DNA of 64,000 nt, taken from NCBI GenBank assembly GCA_965217825.1, contig OZ244571.1:806001-870000 (forward strand). The letters run 5' to 3'. Below are positions 29,572-37,407 of this stretch, in pieces. A program made the translations under genes and the position numbers. The notes beneath the pieces were generated by a model. It had not been told where the DNA came from and ran no database searches. It was given only the letters and a program-made list of their open reading frames with translations. The DNA comes from VXNE01 sp965217825. GTDB taxonomy: Bacteria > Pseudomonadota > Gammaproteobacteria > Pseudomonadales > Azotimanducaceae. Position 1 is the first letter of the stretch. Each line of letters starts with the position of its first letter.

Positions 29572-30486
29572 GTGAGTATTCCCGCCGTTTTCGAACAGCT
29601 CGCGTCCCATCGGGTCGCACGGGTTGATCCGAGCGACAAACCACTTCTCGAGAACTATGGCATAGCCGTGCGCGGCGACCTGGCGATCCTCGACGACGAT
29701 GTCGAACTTCTTCGCGCCGAGCGCATACGCGATCAATTGGGTGGTCCGGCGCGCGCGTGGCTCACGCGGCTCTGCGTCCGGCCCCACATCGACTCGACGA
29801 ATAGCGCACTGATGCGGGCGGGGCTACAACGCGATATCGACGGAGAAGTGCTCATGGCGGAGGCGCAGACAGCGGGCCGAGGTCGGCGCGGTCGCGCATG
29901 GATGAGTCCGTTCGGCCGGAATCTCGCCATGAGCCTGGGTGTGCGCATTGATCGGCCGTTGCGGGAAATCGGCGCGGTGGGCCTGGCTGTGGGCGTTGCG
30001 GTCGCTGGCGCGTTGGTCGAGTTCGGCGTTCGGGACGCGAGACTCAAGTGGCCGAACGATATCGTACTCGACCGGCGCAAAATGTGCGGCATCCTGATCG
30101 AACTGCCCACGGCGAAGGAACCGGCTTGCGTCGTCATCGGGATCGGTATCAATGTCGGCGGAATTTCGGCGGTGGCACCCTTGGTCGATCAGGCTGTCGC
30201 CGATGTCACGGAGCAGGTGCCGAACGCATCGCGCAACCGCTTGGCCGGGATGGTGATCGACACCGTCTACAACGTGTGCAAGCAGTTCGAGAGACACGGT
30301 TTCGCGCGGATAAAGCCTGCATACGATACCCTGCATCGATTTCACGGCGAAACTGTGCGCCTCATTGTCGGTACGGAGGAAGTAACCGGCACTGTCGCTG
30401 GAGTTGGCCTGGATGGCGCCTTGCAGCTACGAACTGGCTCGGGTATCCGAAGTTTCATCGGCGGCGAGGTGTCGTTGCGGACATGA
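29572..30486 (+). CDS. birA: Biotin--[acetyl-CoA-carboxylase] ligase (BirA-type)
   Basis: Activates biotin with ATP and attaches it to the biotinyl Lys of carboxylases; the subunit at 49206 is a likely substrate. The product has 304 residues from a GTG start with GGAGGGT just upstream. The catalytic domain has DSTNSALMRAG, AEAQTAGRGRRGRAWMSPFG, LKWPNDIVLDRRKMCGILIE and IGIGINVGG. The C-terminal beta domain has VRLIVGTEEVTGTVAGVGLDG. Residues 1-60 keep a wing-like YGIAVRGDLAILDD but show no clear recognition helix, so autogenous repression as in E. coli may be lost. Its stop overlaps coaX as ATGA. Confidence 0.94.
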   Translation: MSIPAVFEQLASHRVARVDPSDKPLLENYGIAVRGDLAILDDDVELLRAERIRDQLGGPARAWLTRLCVRPHIDSTNSALMRAGLQRDIDGEVLMAEAQTAGRGRRGRAWMSPFGRNLAMSLGVRIDRPLREIGAVGLAVGVAVAGALVEFGVRDARLKWPNDIVLDRRKMCGILIELPTAKEPACVVIGIGINVGGISAVAPLVDQAVADVTEQVPNASRNRLAGMVIDTVYNVCKQFERHGFARIKPAYDTLHRFHGETVRLIVGTEEVTGTVAGVGLDGALQLRTGSGIRSFIGGEVSLRT

Positions 30487-31175
30487 CGCGTCTGGATGTC
30501 GACATCGGGAACACGCGGACCAAATGGCGATTCGGAATCGCTCGGGGTACGGCATCGGGCGTTGTGGCACCAACGCTCTCGGTTCCGCCGGACCGCGTCT
30601 GTATCGCTTGTGTGGCGGCGGGACGCGACGAGGTCGGGGCGCGATTCGCGTCGGCCTTTGATTTTCGTCCCGAGTTTGCCGAGACAACGGCGGAACTGGC
30701 GGGCGTCACCTGTGGTTACGAAAATCCCGCCTTGCTTGGCATTGATCGGTGGCTGGCTGTGGTCGCGGCCTGGAATACGGTCAGACAACCCGCGGTGGTG
30801 GCTGACGTCGGTACGGCGGCGACGCTTGATTTCGTGACGCGCGATGGACGTCATGCGGGCGGCTACATCGTGCCGGGGATCGGGATGATGGCGACGGCGT
30901 TGGCGCGCGATACCGCTCGTGTTCGAGTCGCGGGTGACGTGGCAGCGGATCTGCTGCCGGGACGCGACACTTCGCAGGCCGTGCGCCGCGGCACGACGGC
31001 AATGTTGCTGTCCTTCGTCGAGTGGTCTGTTGCGCGGTTTTCAGCCGCGCACGGCGAATCACCGGTCGTGTTTCTTACGGGGGGCGATGCGGAAAATCTG
31101 GCTGCGCGGCTATCCTTCCCCGTTCGCGTCGAGCCCGACCTGGTTCTCGATGGTTTGGCGCTGGCGTTGCCTTGA
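30483..31175 (+). CDS. coaX: Type III pantothenate kinase
   Basis: Phosphorylates pantothenate, the first step of coenzyme A synthesis, using the pathway product of panB/panC. The start ATG 30483 overlaps the birA stop. The 230-residue product begins MTRLDVDIGNTRTKWRFGI, with the phosphate-binding DIGNTRTKW, and has YENPALLGIDRWLAVVAAWN, VVADVGTAATLDFVTRDGRH (second acidic phosphate loop), GGYIVPGIGMMATAL and VFLTGGDAENLA. Type III enzymes are feedback-resistant and usually need a monovalent cation. The birA-coaX order is typical of Pseudomonas-like genomes. Confidence 0.95.
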   Translation: MTRLDVDIGNTRTKWRFGIARGTASGVVAPTLSVPPDRVCIACVAAGRDEVGARFASAFDFRPEFAETTAELAGVTCGYENPALLGIDRWLAVVAAWNTVRQPAVVADVGTAATLDFVTRDGRHAGGYIVPGIGMMATALARDTARVRVAGDVAADLLPGRDTSQAVRRGTTAMLLSFVEWSVARFSAAHGESPVVFLTGGDAENLAARLSFPVRVEPDLVLDGLALALP

Positions 31176-31207
31176 CAGAATTGGCCGGGAACGGAGGGGA
31201 ACGAAGT

Positions 31208-31795
31208 GTGCGACCCGGACCGGTGAAAACGTTGCCATTCGTGTTTTGGTTTCTGGTCGCCGGGAACGCCGTGATCTTTGCCTTGATCTGGTTGGAGCGA
31301 GCGCTCGCGGCCATGGACAGCGCCCCGGAGTTGCACAGCCATCAGGTTCCGTTTCGCACAGAGAAATCTTCGGGGTGCGTCGTGCTTGGTCCTCTGGACG
31401 ACTATGACGCAGCATCGGCATTGGCAGAAAGGATTCAGGGCGACGGTGGCCGGGCGATCATCCGGGAACGGGACATCCTTAGCCGCCCTGACTACGTCGT
31501 GCATGTGGAACCATCGGCTTCCCGTGACCTGGCCATGCGAACGTTGCGCGAACTCAAGAACCAGGCGATCAATGGACATGTGATCTCCGACGGGAAGTTG
31601 GCAAATGCCGTATCCGTGGGCGTTTTCGGGCTGCTTGCTCCTGCCGAAGCGCGGCGACGACGAGTCGTGGATCTCGGCTACGATGTGGATGTCGCCCGCT
31701 TCGAGCGCCGACGCACCGTCTATTCGGTGTACTCGGACGAACCACCTGTCCAGAAGCCGAACGGCATTCGCCTGGCGTCGTGCACGGAGCGCTGA
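31208..31795 (+). CDS. Membrane-anchored SPOR-like domain protein
   Basis: A 195-residue protein with an N-terminal membrane segment (about residues 8-27, PFVFWFLVAGNAVIFALIW) and a periplasmic C-terminal region with two SPOR-like beta-alpha-beta stretches: SGCVVLGPLDDYDAASALAE and RPDYVVHVEPSASRDLAMRT then SVGVFGLLAPAEARRRRV. SPOR domains bind denuded septal peptidoglycan. GTG 31208 is chosen because GGAGGGGAA lies six to seven bases upstream; a TTG overlapping the coaX stop (31172) is the alternative. This position after coaX and before the tRNA cluster is shared with Pseudomonas. Confidence 0.8.
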   Translation: MRPGPVKTLPFVFWFLVAGNAVIFALIWLERALAAMDSAPELHSHQVPFRTEKSSGCVVLGPLDDYDAASALAERIQGDGGRAIIRERDILSRPDYVVHVEPSASRDLAMRTLRELKNQAINGHVISDGKLANAVSVGVFGLLAPAEARRRRVVDLGYDVDVARFERRRTVYSVYSDEPPVQKPNGIRLASCTER

Positions 31796-31866
31796 TGCGC
31801 TGGTTGTCTGCGATTGCTTCATGGTCTATCGTTCGCTACCGCCAATTGGGCGTAAAGCTTTCTTGA

Positions 31867-31942
31867 GCCGCCATAGCTCAGCCGGTAGAGCAACTCACTT
31901 GTAATGAGAAGGTCCAGGGTTCGACTCCTTGTGGCGGCACCA
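31867..31942 (+). tRNA. tRNA-Thr (TGT)
   Basis: A 76-base cloverleaf from GCCGCCATAGCTCAGC to encoded CCA; anticodon TGT at 31900-31902 in ACTTGTAATG. First tRNA of the cluster before tuf, separated from the next by a promoter. Confidence 0.97.
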
Positions 31943-32029
31943 GGTTGGTTTCGCGCTGGCGCCTCCTTCGTTCCTTCGTTCGGCATTGCCGGAGGAGGAA
32001 AAAATCACGTAAAAATCAATTTGCTGACG

Positions 32030-32058
32030 TTGACAGCCAGCGTGAGCGGGCGCAAAAT
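32030..32058 (+). promoter_or_regulatory. Strong promoter for the tRNA Tyr-Gly-Thr-tuf unit
   Basis: A perfect -35 TTGACA (32030-32035), a 17-base spacer and a -10 CAAAAT (32053-32058) are followed by a GC-rich discriminator (TGCGCCCC). The A/T-rich stretch upstream (GAAAAAATCACGTAAAAATC) looks like an UP element. The design is typical of growth-rate-regulated stable RNA promoters. Confidence 0.75.
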
Positions 32059-32083
32059 TGCGCCCCTTTGTCCGGGCGTTTCC

Positions 32084-32168
32084 GGAGGGGTTCCCGAGTG
32101 GCCAAAGGGATCAGACTGTAAATCTGACGGCTAAGCCTTCGTAGGTTCGAATCCTACCCCCTCCACCA
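32084..32168 (+). tRNA. tRNA-Tyr (GTA)
   Basis: An 85-base class II tRNA with a long variable arm, from GGAGGGGTTCCCGAGTGG to encoded CCA; anticodon GTA at 32118-32120 in ACTGTAAAT. Charged by the TyrS at 19864. Confidence 0.97.
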
Positions 32169-32202
32169 CCTGCGGAGGGTCTGCGGGAATGGCGGGGTGA
32201 TC

Positions 32203-32276
32203 GCGGGTATAGTTCAGTGGTAGAACCTCAGCCTTCCAAGCTGATGGCGCGGGTTCAATTCCCGCTACCCGCTCCA
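32203..32276 (+). tRNA. tRNA-Gly (TCC)
   Basis: A 74-base cloverleaf from GCGGGTATAGTTCAGTGG to encoded CCA; anticodon TCC at 32235-32237 in CTTCCAAG. Confidence 0.97.
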
Positions 32277-32300
32277 CATGAGGGAACGGGGTGGTGGAGG

Positions 32301-32328
32301 CTTGGGGAACTTGGGGAACGTTGGGGAA
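32301..32328 (+). repeat. Short tandem repeat TTGGGGAAC (three units)
   Basis: TTGGGGAAC is repeated three times, the last after one extra base, between tRNA-Gly and the second tRNA-Thr. It lies inside the transcribed tRNA-tuf spacer. No function is evident. Confidence 0.75.
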
Positions 32329-32375
32329 CTAAAAGCCGAGCAGGACCGGTATCGAAACAGAGCGAAGGATTGGAC

Positions 32376-32451
<76 letters not shown>

Positions 32452-32569
32452 AGGCAAGACGGCGACCCGCGCGGAATTCGTCGTTATCAATGCGGCAGGC
32501 AGGAAGCGACAATCGGCGCTGGAAACCCGCAAGAAGTGATCGACAAGGGTCATAAGAGGAATAACTAAA

Positions 32570-33760
32570 GTGTCCAAACAGAGATTCGAACGCACGAAGC
32601 CCCATGTGAACGTAGGCACGATCGGTCATGTGGACCACGGCAAGACGACGCTGACAGCAGCCATGACGAAGGTTTGCGCGGCGGCGCATGGCGGCGAGAT
32701 CAAGGAATTTGACCAGATCGACAACGCACCCGAGGAGCGGGCGCGGGGGATCACGATCGCCACGGCGCACGTGGAATACGAGTCGGTCGCACGGCACTAC
32801 GCGCACGTGGACTGTCCCGGTCATGCCGACTATGTCAAGAACATGATCACCGGGGCGGCGCAGATGGACGGCGCGATACTGGTCGTGTCGGCTGCGGATG
32901 GCCCGATGCCCCAGACGCGGGAGCACATATTGCTGTCGCGCCAGGTGGGAGTTCCCAGGATGATCGTGTACATGAACAAGGCGGACATGGTGGACGACGA
33001 GGAACTGCTGGAACTCGTGGAGATGGAGGTCCGGGAGTTGCTGGACGACTACGAATTTCCCGGGGATGACACGCCGATCATCATCGGCAGCGCCCTGAAG
33101 GCGTTGGAGGGAGAAGATTCGGAGATGGGCATAGGCAGCGTGCAGCGGTTGCTGACGGCGCTGGACGAGTACATTCCGCAGCCGGAACGGGCCGTGGACC
33201 AGCCGTTTCTGATGCCCATCGAGGACGTGTTTTCGATATCGGGTCGTGGCACGGTAGTGACAGGCCGCGTCGAGCGCGGGATTGTGAAGATGGGCGACGA
33301 GGTGGAAGTCGTCGGCTTGAAGGAGACGTCGCGGACTACGTGTACCGGCGTTGAGATGTTCCGCAAACTGCTGGACGAAGGACGCGCGGGCGAAAACATA
33401 GGCGTGCTGCTTCGGGGCACGAAGCGCGACGAGGTGGAGCGGGGCCAGGTGCTGTCGTGCCCGGGGGCGATCACGCCGCACACGCGATTCGAGGCGGAGG
33501 TGTACGTATTGAGTCGCGACGAGGGAGGACGACACACGCCGTTCTTCCAGGGCTACCGCCCGCAGTTCTACTTCCGCACGACGGATGTCACAGGGTCCGT
33601 AGAGTTGCCCGCGGATGTGGAGATGGTGTTACCGGGTGACAACATAAACATGGACGTAACGCTGATCAATCCAATAGCAATGGACGAAGGTTTGCGGTTT
33701 GCGATCCGGGAAGGCGGCCGCACCGTGGGTGCCGGAGTCGTGACGCGGATTGCCGAGTGA
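32570..33760 (+). CDS. tuf: Elongation factor Tu
   Basis: GTPase that brings aminoacyl-tRNA to the ribosome. The product has 396 residues from a GTG start (MSKQRFERTKPHVNVGTIGH). G1 is GHVDHGKT, the switch region is ARGITIATAHVEYE, G3 is DCPGHADYVKNM, G4 is NKAD in YMNKADMVDD, and G5 is SALKALEG. Domains II and III follow with SISGRGTVVTGRVERG, RGTKRDEVERGQVL and PGDNINMDVTLI. It is co-transcribed with the upstream tRNAs and followed 23 bases later by tRNA-Trp. It is the only tuf copy in the window. NKAD in place of the common NKCD is a minor variant. Confidence 0.98.
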   Translation: MSKQRFERTKPHVNVGTIGHVDHGKTTLTAAMTKVCAAAHGGEIKEFDQIDNAPEERARGITIATAHVEYESVARHYAHVDCPGHADYVKNMITGAAQMDGAILVVSAADGPMPQTREHILLSRQVGVPRMIVYMNKADMVDDEELLELVEMEVRELLDDYEFPGDDTPIIIGSALKALEGEDSEMGIGSVQRLLTALDEYIPQPERAVDQPFLMPIEDVFSISGRGTVVTGRVERGIVKMGDEVEVVGLKETSRTTCTGVEMFRKLLDEGRAGENIGVLLRGTKRDEVERGQVLSCPGAITPHTRFEAEVYVLSRDEGGRHTPFFQGYRPQFYFRTTDVTGSVELPADVEMVLPGDNINMDVTLINPIAMDEGLRFAIREGGRTVGAGVVTRIAE

Positions 33761-33783
33761 CGGTATTCGCCATTTGATAGCAC

Positions 33784-33859
<76 letters not shown>

Positions 33860-33935
33860 GACCCGAACATGGCGTGGGGAGAATACCAACGCCGCGCAGC
33901 AGCGCACTTCCTGGGGCACTTACGGCGAATTGAAC

Positions 33936-34328
33936 ATGCGAAGGCAGACGGCGCGTGAAACCAGGTCCGATGGCGACCAGTCTAATCCGATACTGGATCG
34001 GCTGAAGTGGCTTGCCGTGGCCCTGATGGTCGGGGCGGGCGTCTTCGGCAACTGGTACTTCGGGGAACACTCGCTGTTGAACCGCGTGCTTGCCCTCGTG
34101 GCTCTCGCGGTGGTGGCCGGTTTCGTCATTTTCCAGACGGACCGCGGCCGCGCCATGTGGGACTTGGCGAGAGAAGCGCGCACCGAGATACGCCGCGTGG
34201 TGTGGCCGACGCGTCAGGAGACGACCCAGACGACGTTCATGGTGGTGCTCTTGGTGCTGCTGTTCGCCTTGGTCCTGTGGGGTCTCGACTCGTTGTTGAG
34301 TTGGTTGGTTTCGTCGGTCATCGGGTAG
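33936..34328 (+). CDS. secE: Preprotein translocase subunit SecE
   Basis: Small clamp subunit of the SecYEG translocon in the inner membrane. The start ATG 33936 gives 130 residues (MRRQTARETRSDGDQ...). Three membrane segments are visible, as in E. coli SecE: residues about 24-41, 48-66 and 105-126. The conserved amphipathic and cytoplasmic loop RTEIRRVVWPTRQETTQTT precedes the essential third span. It lies four bases before nusG. Confidence 0.94.
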   Translation: MRRQTARETRSDGDQSNPILDRLKWLAVALMVGAGVFGNWYFGEHSLLNRVLALVALAVVAGFVIFQTDRGRAMWDLAREARTEIRRVVWPTRQETTQTTFMVVLLVLLFALVLWGLDSLLSWLVSSVIG

Positions 34329-34332
34329 TCGA

Positions 34333-34866
34333 ATGTCGAAACGATGGTATGTGGTCCACGCGTACTCGGGATTCGAGAAGAGAGTGCAACGCGCGCTGAG
34401 GGAACGGGTCGAACTTTCCAACTTCGGCGATTGTTTCGGCGAAATCATGGTCCCGACAGAGGAAGTGGTCGAAATGCGGGCGGGTCAAAAGCGTCGCAGC
34501 GAGCGCAAGTTCTTTCCTGGATATGTGCTCGTGCAGATGGAACTGAACGACGAAACGTGGCACTTGGTAAAGGAAACGCCGCGCGTGATGGGCTTTATCG
34601 GCGGCAAGGCAGATCGTCCGGCACCTCTGTCGGAAGCGGAGGCTGAGGCGATTCTCGACCGGATCCGGGTCGGCAGCGAGAAGGTGACGCCGAAGACCCT
34701 GTTCGAGCCGGGCGAACTGGTCCGCGTGGTGGATGGCCCGTTCAAGGAGTTCAGCGGTGTGGTCGAGGAAGTGAATTACGAGAAGAGCCGACTCAATGTG
34801 GCGGTGACCATTTTCGGTCGTTCAACGCCCGTCGAGCTCGACTTTTCGCAGGTGGAGAAAGGCTGA
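34333..34866 (+). CDS. nusG: Transcription termination/antitermination factor NusG
   Basis: Binds RNA polymerase and links it to Rho or ribosomal protein S10, including in rRNA antitermination. The 177-residue product has the NGN domain (MSKRWYVVHAYSGFEKRVQ, PTEEVVEMRAGQKRRSERKF, FPGYVLVQME, TPRVMGFIGG) and a C-terminal KOW domain with FEPGELVRVVDGPFKEFSGV and VNYEKSRLNVAVTIFGR. Length matches the family (181 in E. coli). It lies between secE and the rplK operon. Confidence 0.97.
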   Translation: MSKRWYVVHAYSGFEKRVQRALRERVELSNFGDCFGEIMVPTEEVVEMRAGQKRRSERKFFPGYVLVQMELNDETWHLVKETPRVMGFIGGKADRPAPLSEAEAEAILDRIRVGSEKVTPKTLFEPGELVRVVDGPFKEFSGVVEEVNYEKSRLNVAVTIFGRSTPVELDFSQVEKG

Positions 34867-34927
34867 TGGCGAGCGGGCTTGTGGGACGCAACGATGCGCA
34901 CGCTGCAGGAGAGTTCGGCAAAGGAGT

Positions 34928-34951
34928 GTCGGCCGAAGAGCGTCGGCCGAC
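34928..34951 (+). promoter_or_regulatory. Hairpin in the rplK leader, candidate ribosomal protein L1 regulatory site
   Basis: GTCGGCCGA and GTCGGCCGAC, six bases apart, can pair through GTCGGC/GCCGAC in the 120-base spacer between nusG and rplK. In E. coli, L1 represses its own operon by binding the leader before L11; position suggests the same, but the L1-binding motif itself was not verified. Confidence 0.3.
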
Positions 34952-34988
34952 GAACCGTCAGCGACGAGTTGCGAGGTAAGGGAAGACC

Positions 34989-35423
34989 GTGGCAAAAAAG
35001 GTACAAGCCTTCATCAAGCTTCAGGTGCCGGCGGGACAGGCGAACCCGAGTCCGCCCGTCGGTCCGGCGCTCGGTCAACACGGCGTAGCCATCATGGATT
35101 TCTGCAAAGCGTTTAACGCCCATACGCAGAAGGAAGAGCTGGGTATGCTGATACCCGTGGTGATCACCGTCTATGCCGATCGCACCTTCACGTTCGTTAC
35201 AAAGACTCCGCCGGCATCCGTTCTGTTGCGTAGAGCGGCGCGCATCGACAAGGGAAGTCCGACGCCCAACACGGAAAAGGTTGCAAAAGTAACGCGTGCC
35301 CAACTCGAGGAAATCGCGCGGCTCAAGGATCCCGACCTGACGGCGGCGGACATGGATGCCGCAGTGCGCACGATCGCTGGCAGCGCTCGCAGCGCGGGCA
35401 TAGAAGTCGAAGGAGTCGTCTAA
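34989..35423 (+). CDS. rplK: 50S ribosomal protein L11
   Basis: Component of the GTPase-associated centre. The product has 144 residues from a GTG start (MAKKVQAFIKLQVPAGQANP), with the PPVGPALGQHGVAIMDFCKAF segment, the hinge and the C-terminal 23S-binding domain ending MDAAVRTIAGSARSAGIEVE. Standard family length. Its stop overlaps the rplA start (TAATG). Confidence 0.98.
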   Translation: MAKKVQAFIKLQVPAGQANPSPPVGPALGQHGVAIMDFCKAFNAHTQKEELGMLIPVVITVYADRTFTFVTKTPPASVLLRRAARIDKGSPTPNTEKVAKVTRAQLEEIARLKDPDLTAADMDAAVRTIAGSARSAGIEVEGVV

Positions 35424-36130
35424 TGGCCCAGTCAAGAAGAAAGTTGAGCAAACGCGTGCGTCTGATCAGGGAGAAAGTCGACCGGAAACGCGCGTATCCG
35501 ATCGCGGATGCGGTGACGCTGTTGGGGGAACTGGCGAACGCGAAATTCAATGAGTCCGTCGATGTGTCGGTGAATCTGGGCGTCGACCCGCGCAAGTCGG
35601 ACCAGGTTGTGCGCGGCGCGACAACGCTCCCCCACGGTACCGGCAAGGAGGCGCGCGTCGCCGTATTCGCCCAGGGCGAGAACGCCGAGAAAGCGACTCA
35701 GGCCGGTGCGGATATAGTCGGCCTCGAAGACTTGGCGGATCAGGTCAAACGCGGCGAACTGAATTTCGATATCGCCATTGCGGCGCCTGACGCCATGCGA
35801 GTTGTCGGGCAACTCGGGCGCATACTGGGTCCTCGGGGACTGATGCCGAATCCGAGGACGGGGACGGTCACCGCGGACGTGGAGACCGCGGTGAAGAATG
35901 CAAAGGCTGGACAGGTCCAGTTTCGAACGGACCGCGCCGGAATCATTCATGGCTGCGTCGGCAAAGTGGATTTCGACGCGCAACAGATCAAGGAGAACGT
36001 GGAGGCGCTGCTGTCTGATCTGCAGAAGGCGAAACCCGGTTCGGCGAAGGGGCAATATGTAAGGCGAGTGACATTGTCCACGACCATGGGCCCCGGCATC
36101 GCTATTGATCAGGCGTCCCTGGAGGTTTGA
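35423..36130 (+). CDS. rplA: 50S ribosomal protein L1
   Basis: Forms the L1 stalk and acts as a translational repressor of its operon in E. coli. The 235-residue product has FNESVDVSVNLGVDPRKSDQ, VRGATTLPHGTGK, the signature LGRILGPRGLMPNPRTGTVT, QVQFRTDRAGIIHGCVGKV and a C-terminal TLSTTMGPGIAID. It overlaps rplK by one base and precedes rplJ by four. Confidence 0.98.
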   Translation: MAQSRRKLSKRVRLIREKVDRKRAYPIADAVTLLGELANAKFNESVDVSVNLGVDPRKSDQVVRGATTLPHGTGKEARVAVFAQGENAEKATQAGADIVGLEDLADQVKRGELNFDIAIAAPDAMRVVGQLGRILGPRGLMPNPRTGTVTADVETAVKNAKAGQVQFRTDRAGIIHGCVGKVDFDAQQIKENVEALLSDLQKAKPGSAKGQYVRRVTLSTTMGPGIAIDQASLEV

Positions 36131-36134
36131 CGGA

Positions 36135-36680
36135 ATGCCATTCCCGCTCGCACGCAAGGAGGAGATCGTTGCCGAGGTGAACGAAGCGGTCAAGGAGGCT
36201 GTTTCGGCGGTGACGGCGGACTATCGGGGTCTGACCGTAGCAGAGATGACCAGCATCCGCGCGGACGCGCGTTCATGCGGCGTGTACCTCAGGGTGGTTC
36301 GCAATACCTTGGCGCGACGCGCTGTCGAAGGTACCGCGCATGCATGCATGAAGGAGACGTTCTCCGGCCCAACCTTGCTTGCGCTCTCTCGCGACGACCC
36401 TGGCGCGGCGGCGCGTTTGCTGAAGAGGTACGTCGATCAGTTCAGGGCGCTTGAAGTCACCGCACTCAGCGTCGACGGCGAACTGCTCGAAGCGGGACAG
36501 TTGAACCGCATAGCGTCTCTGCCGACGTTGGATGTAGCCCGGGCCCAGTTGATGCGGATGATCCTGGCGCCGGTCGAAGCGTTGGCACGGACGATGAAGG
36601 AAGTGCCCGGCAGCCTGGTGCGCGCGGTGGCGGCGGTGCGCGACGCAAGGCAGGTGGAACCCCCGGGTTCGGAACAATAG
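36135..36680 (+). CDS. rplJ: 50S ribosomal protein L10
   Basis: Anchors L7/L12 dimers to the ribosome. ATG 36135 (MPFPLARKEEIVAEVNEAV) gives 181 residues; an in-frame upstream start inside rplA is rejected. Features are VTADYRGLTVAEMTSIR, RVVRNTLARRAVEGT, FSGPTLLALS and the long C-terminal helix that binds L7/L12. Only four bases separate it from rplA, so the long L10 leader of E. coli is absent. Confidence 0.97.
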   Translation: MPFPLARKEEIVAEVNEAVKEAVSAVTADYRGLTVAEMTSIRADARSCGVYLRVVRNTLARRAVEGTAHACMKETFSGPTLLALSRDDPGAAARLLKRYVDQFRALEVTALSVDGELLEAGQLNRIASLPTLDVARAQLMRMILAPVEALARTMKEVPGSLVRAVAAVRDARQVEPPGSEQ

Positions 36681-36778
36681 CGCATGGCGCGAGGTGGCGG
36701 CGGCGGAGATTCGCAGTCGGTGATTTTTACGGTCGATAGGTGGTAGCGCGGTTCGCGCCCCCAAAGGGAGACAAACCA

Positions 36779-37162
36779 ATGGCAATATCAAAAGATGAAG
36801 TACTGGAAGCGATTTCGGAGATGAGTATCCTCGAAGTCGTCGATCTGGTCTCCGCGATGGAAGAAAAGTTCGGCGTTTCCGCTGCCGCCCCGGTGGCGGT
36901 TACTGCGATGCCAACTAACGGTGCCGGAGATGCGGCCGCCGAAGAGGAGCAGACGGAATTCGATGTGATCCTCGCGGGCATAGGCGAGAAGAAGGTCAAC
37001 GTGATCAAGGCGGTTCGGGCCATTACCGGACTCGGCCTGAAGGAGGCCAAGGCCTTGGTGGACGAGGCACCGAATCCGGTCAAGGAAGCGGTGAGCAAAG
37101 AAGAGGCGGATGAAATCAAGACGAAGTTGGAAGAAGCCGGTGCAACCGTAGAGGTCAAGTGA
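36779..37162 (+). CDS. rplL: 50S ribosomal protein L7/L12
   Basis: Stalk protein that recruits translational GTPases. ATG 36779 (MAISKDEVLEAISEMSILEV) is preceded by AAAGGGAGA. The product has 127 residues: an N-terminal dimerisation helix region, an Ala/Gly-rich hinge (AAAPVAVTAMPTNGAGDAAA) and a C-terminal domain FDVILAGIGEKKVNVIKAVR with GLGLKEAKALVDEAP. It is followed by an attenuator before rpoB. Confidence 0.98.
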   Translation: MAISKDEVLEAISEMSILEVVDLVSAMEEKFGVSAAAPVAVTAMPTNGAGDAAAEEEQTEFDVILAGIGEKKVNVIKAVRAITGLGLKEAKALVDEAPNPVKEAVSKEEADEIKTKLEEAGATVEVK

Positions 37163-37341
37163 CGAAGCAATGTCGGCGCTTCGGTGTCGTGAAGCCGGGT
37201 TCTTGTGCGTAGGGCGCCCGCGAAGGCGTGCGCGGCTGCTTCCAATGTCGCGATTCGCCGGGCGTCACGGGCGTGGCGGGAACCCGTTCGGGAACCCGTC
37301 CGGCTGAAGACTTCTTGGTATACAAACCACAACAGGAAAAG

Positions 37342-37385
37342 CCAGCGTTCGCTTGCGTTCGCGCAAAGCCAAATGCTGGTTTTTT
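37342..37385 (+). terminator. Attenuator between rplL and rpoB
   Basis: CCAGC (37342-37346) pairs with GCTGG (37375-37379) around a second inner hairpin (GCTTGCG/CGCAAAGC) and is followed by six T. It lies 22 bases before the rpoB start, where E. coli also has a partial terminator setting the ribosomal protein to polymerase ratio. Confidence 0.65.
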
Positions 37386-37407
37386 GCCCAAATAACGGGA
37401 GACCCGA

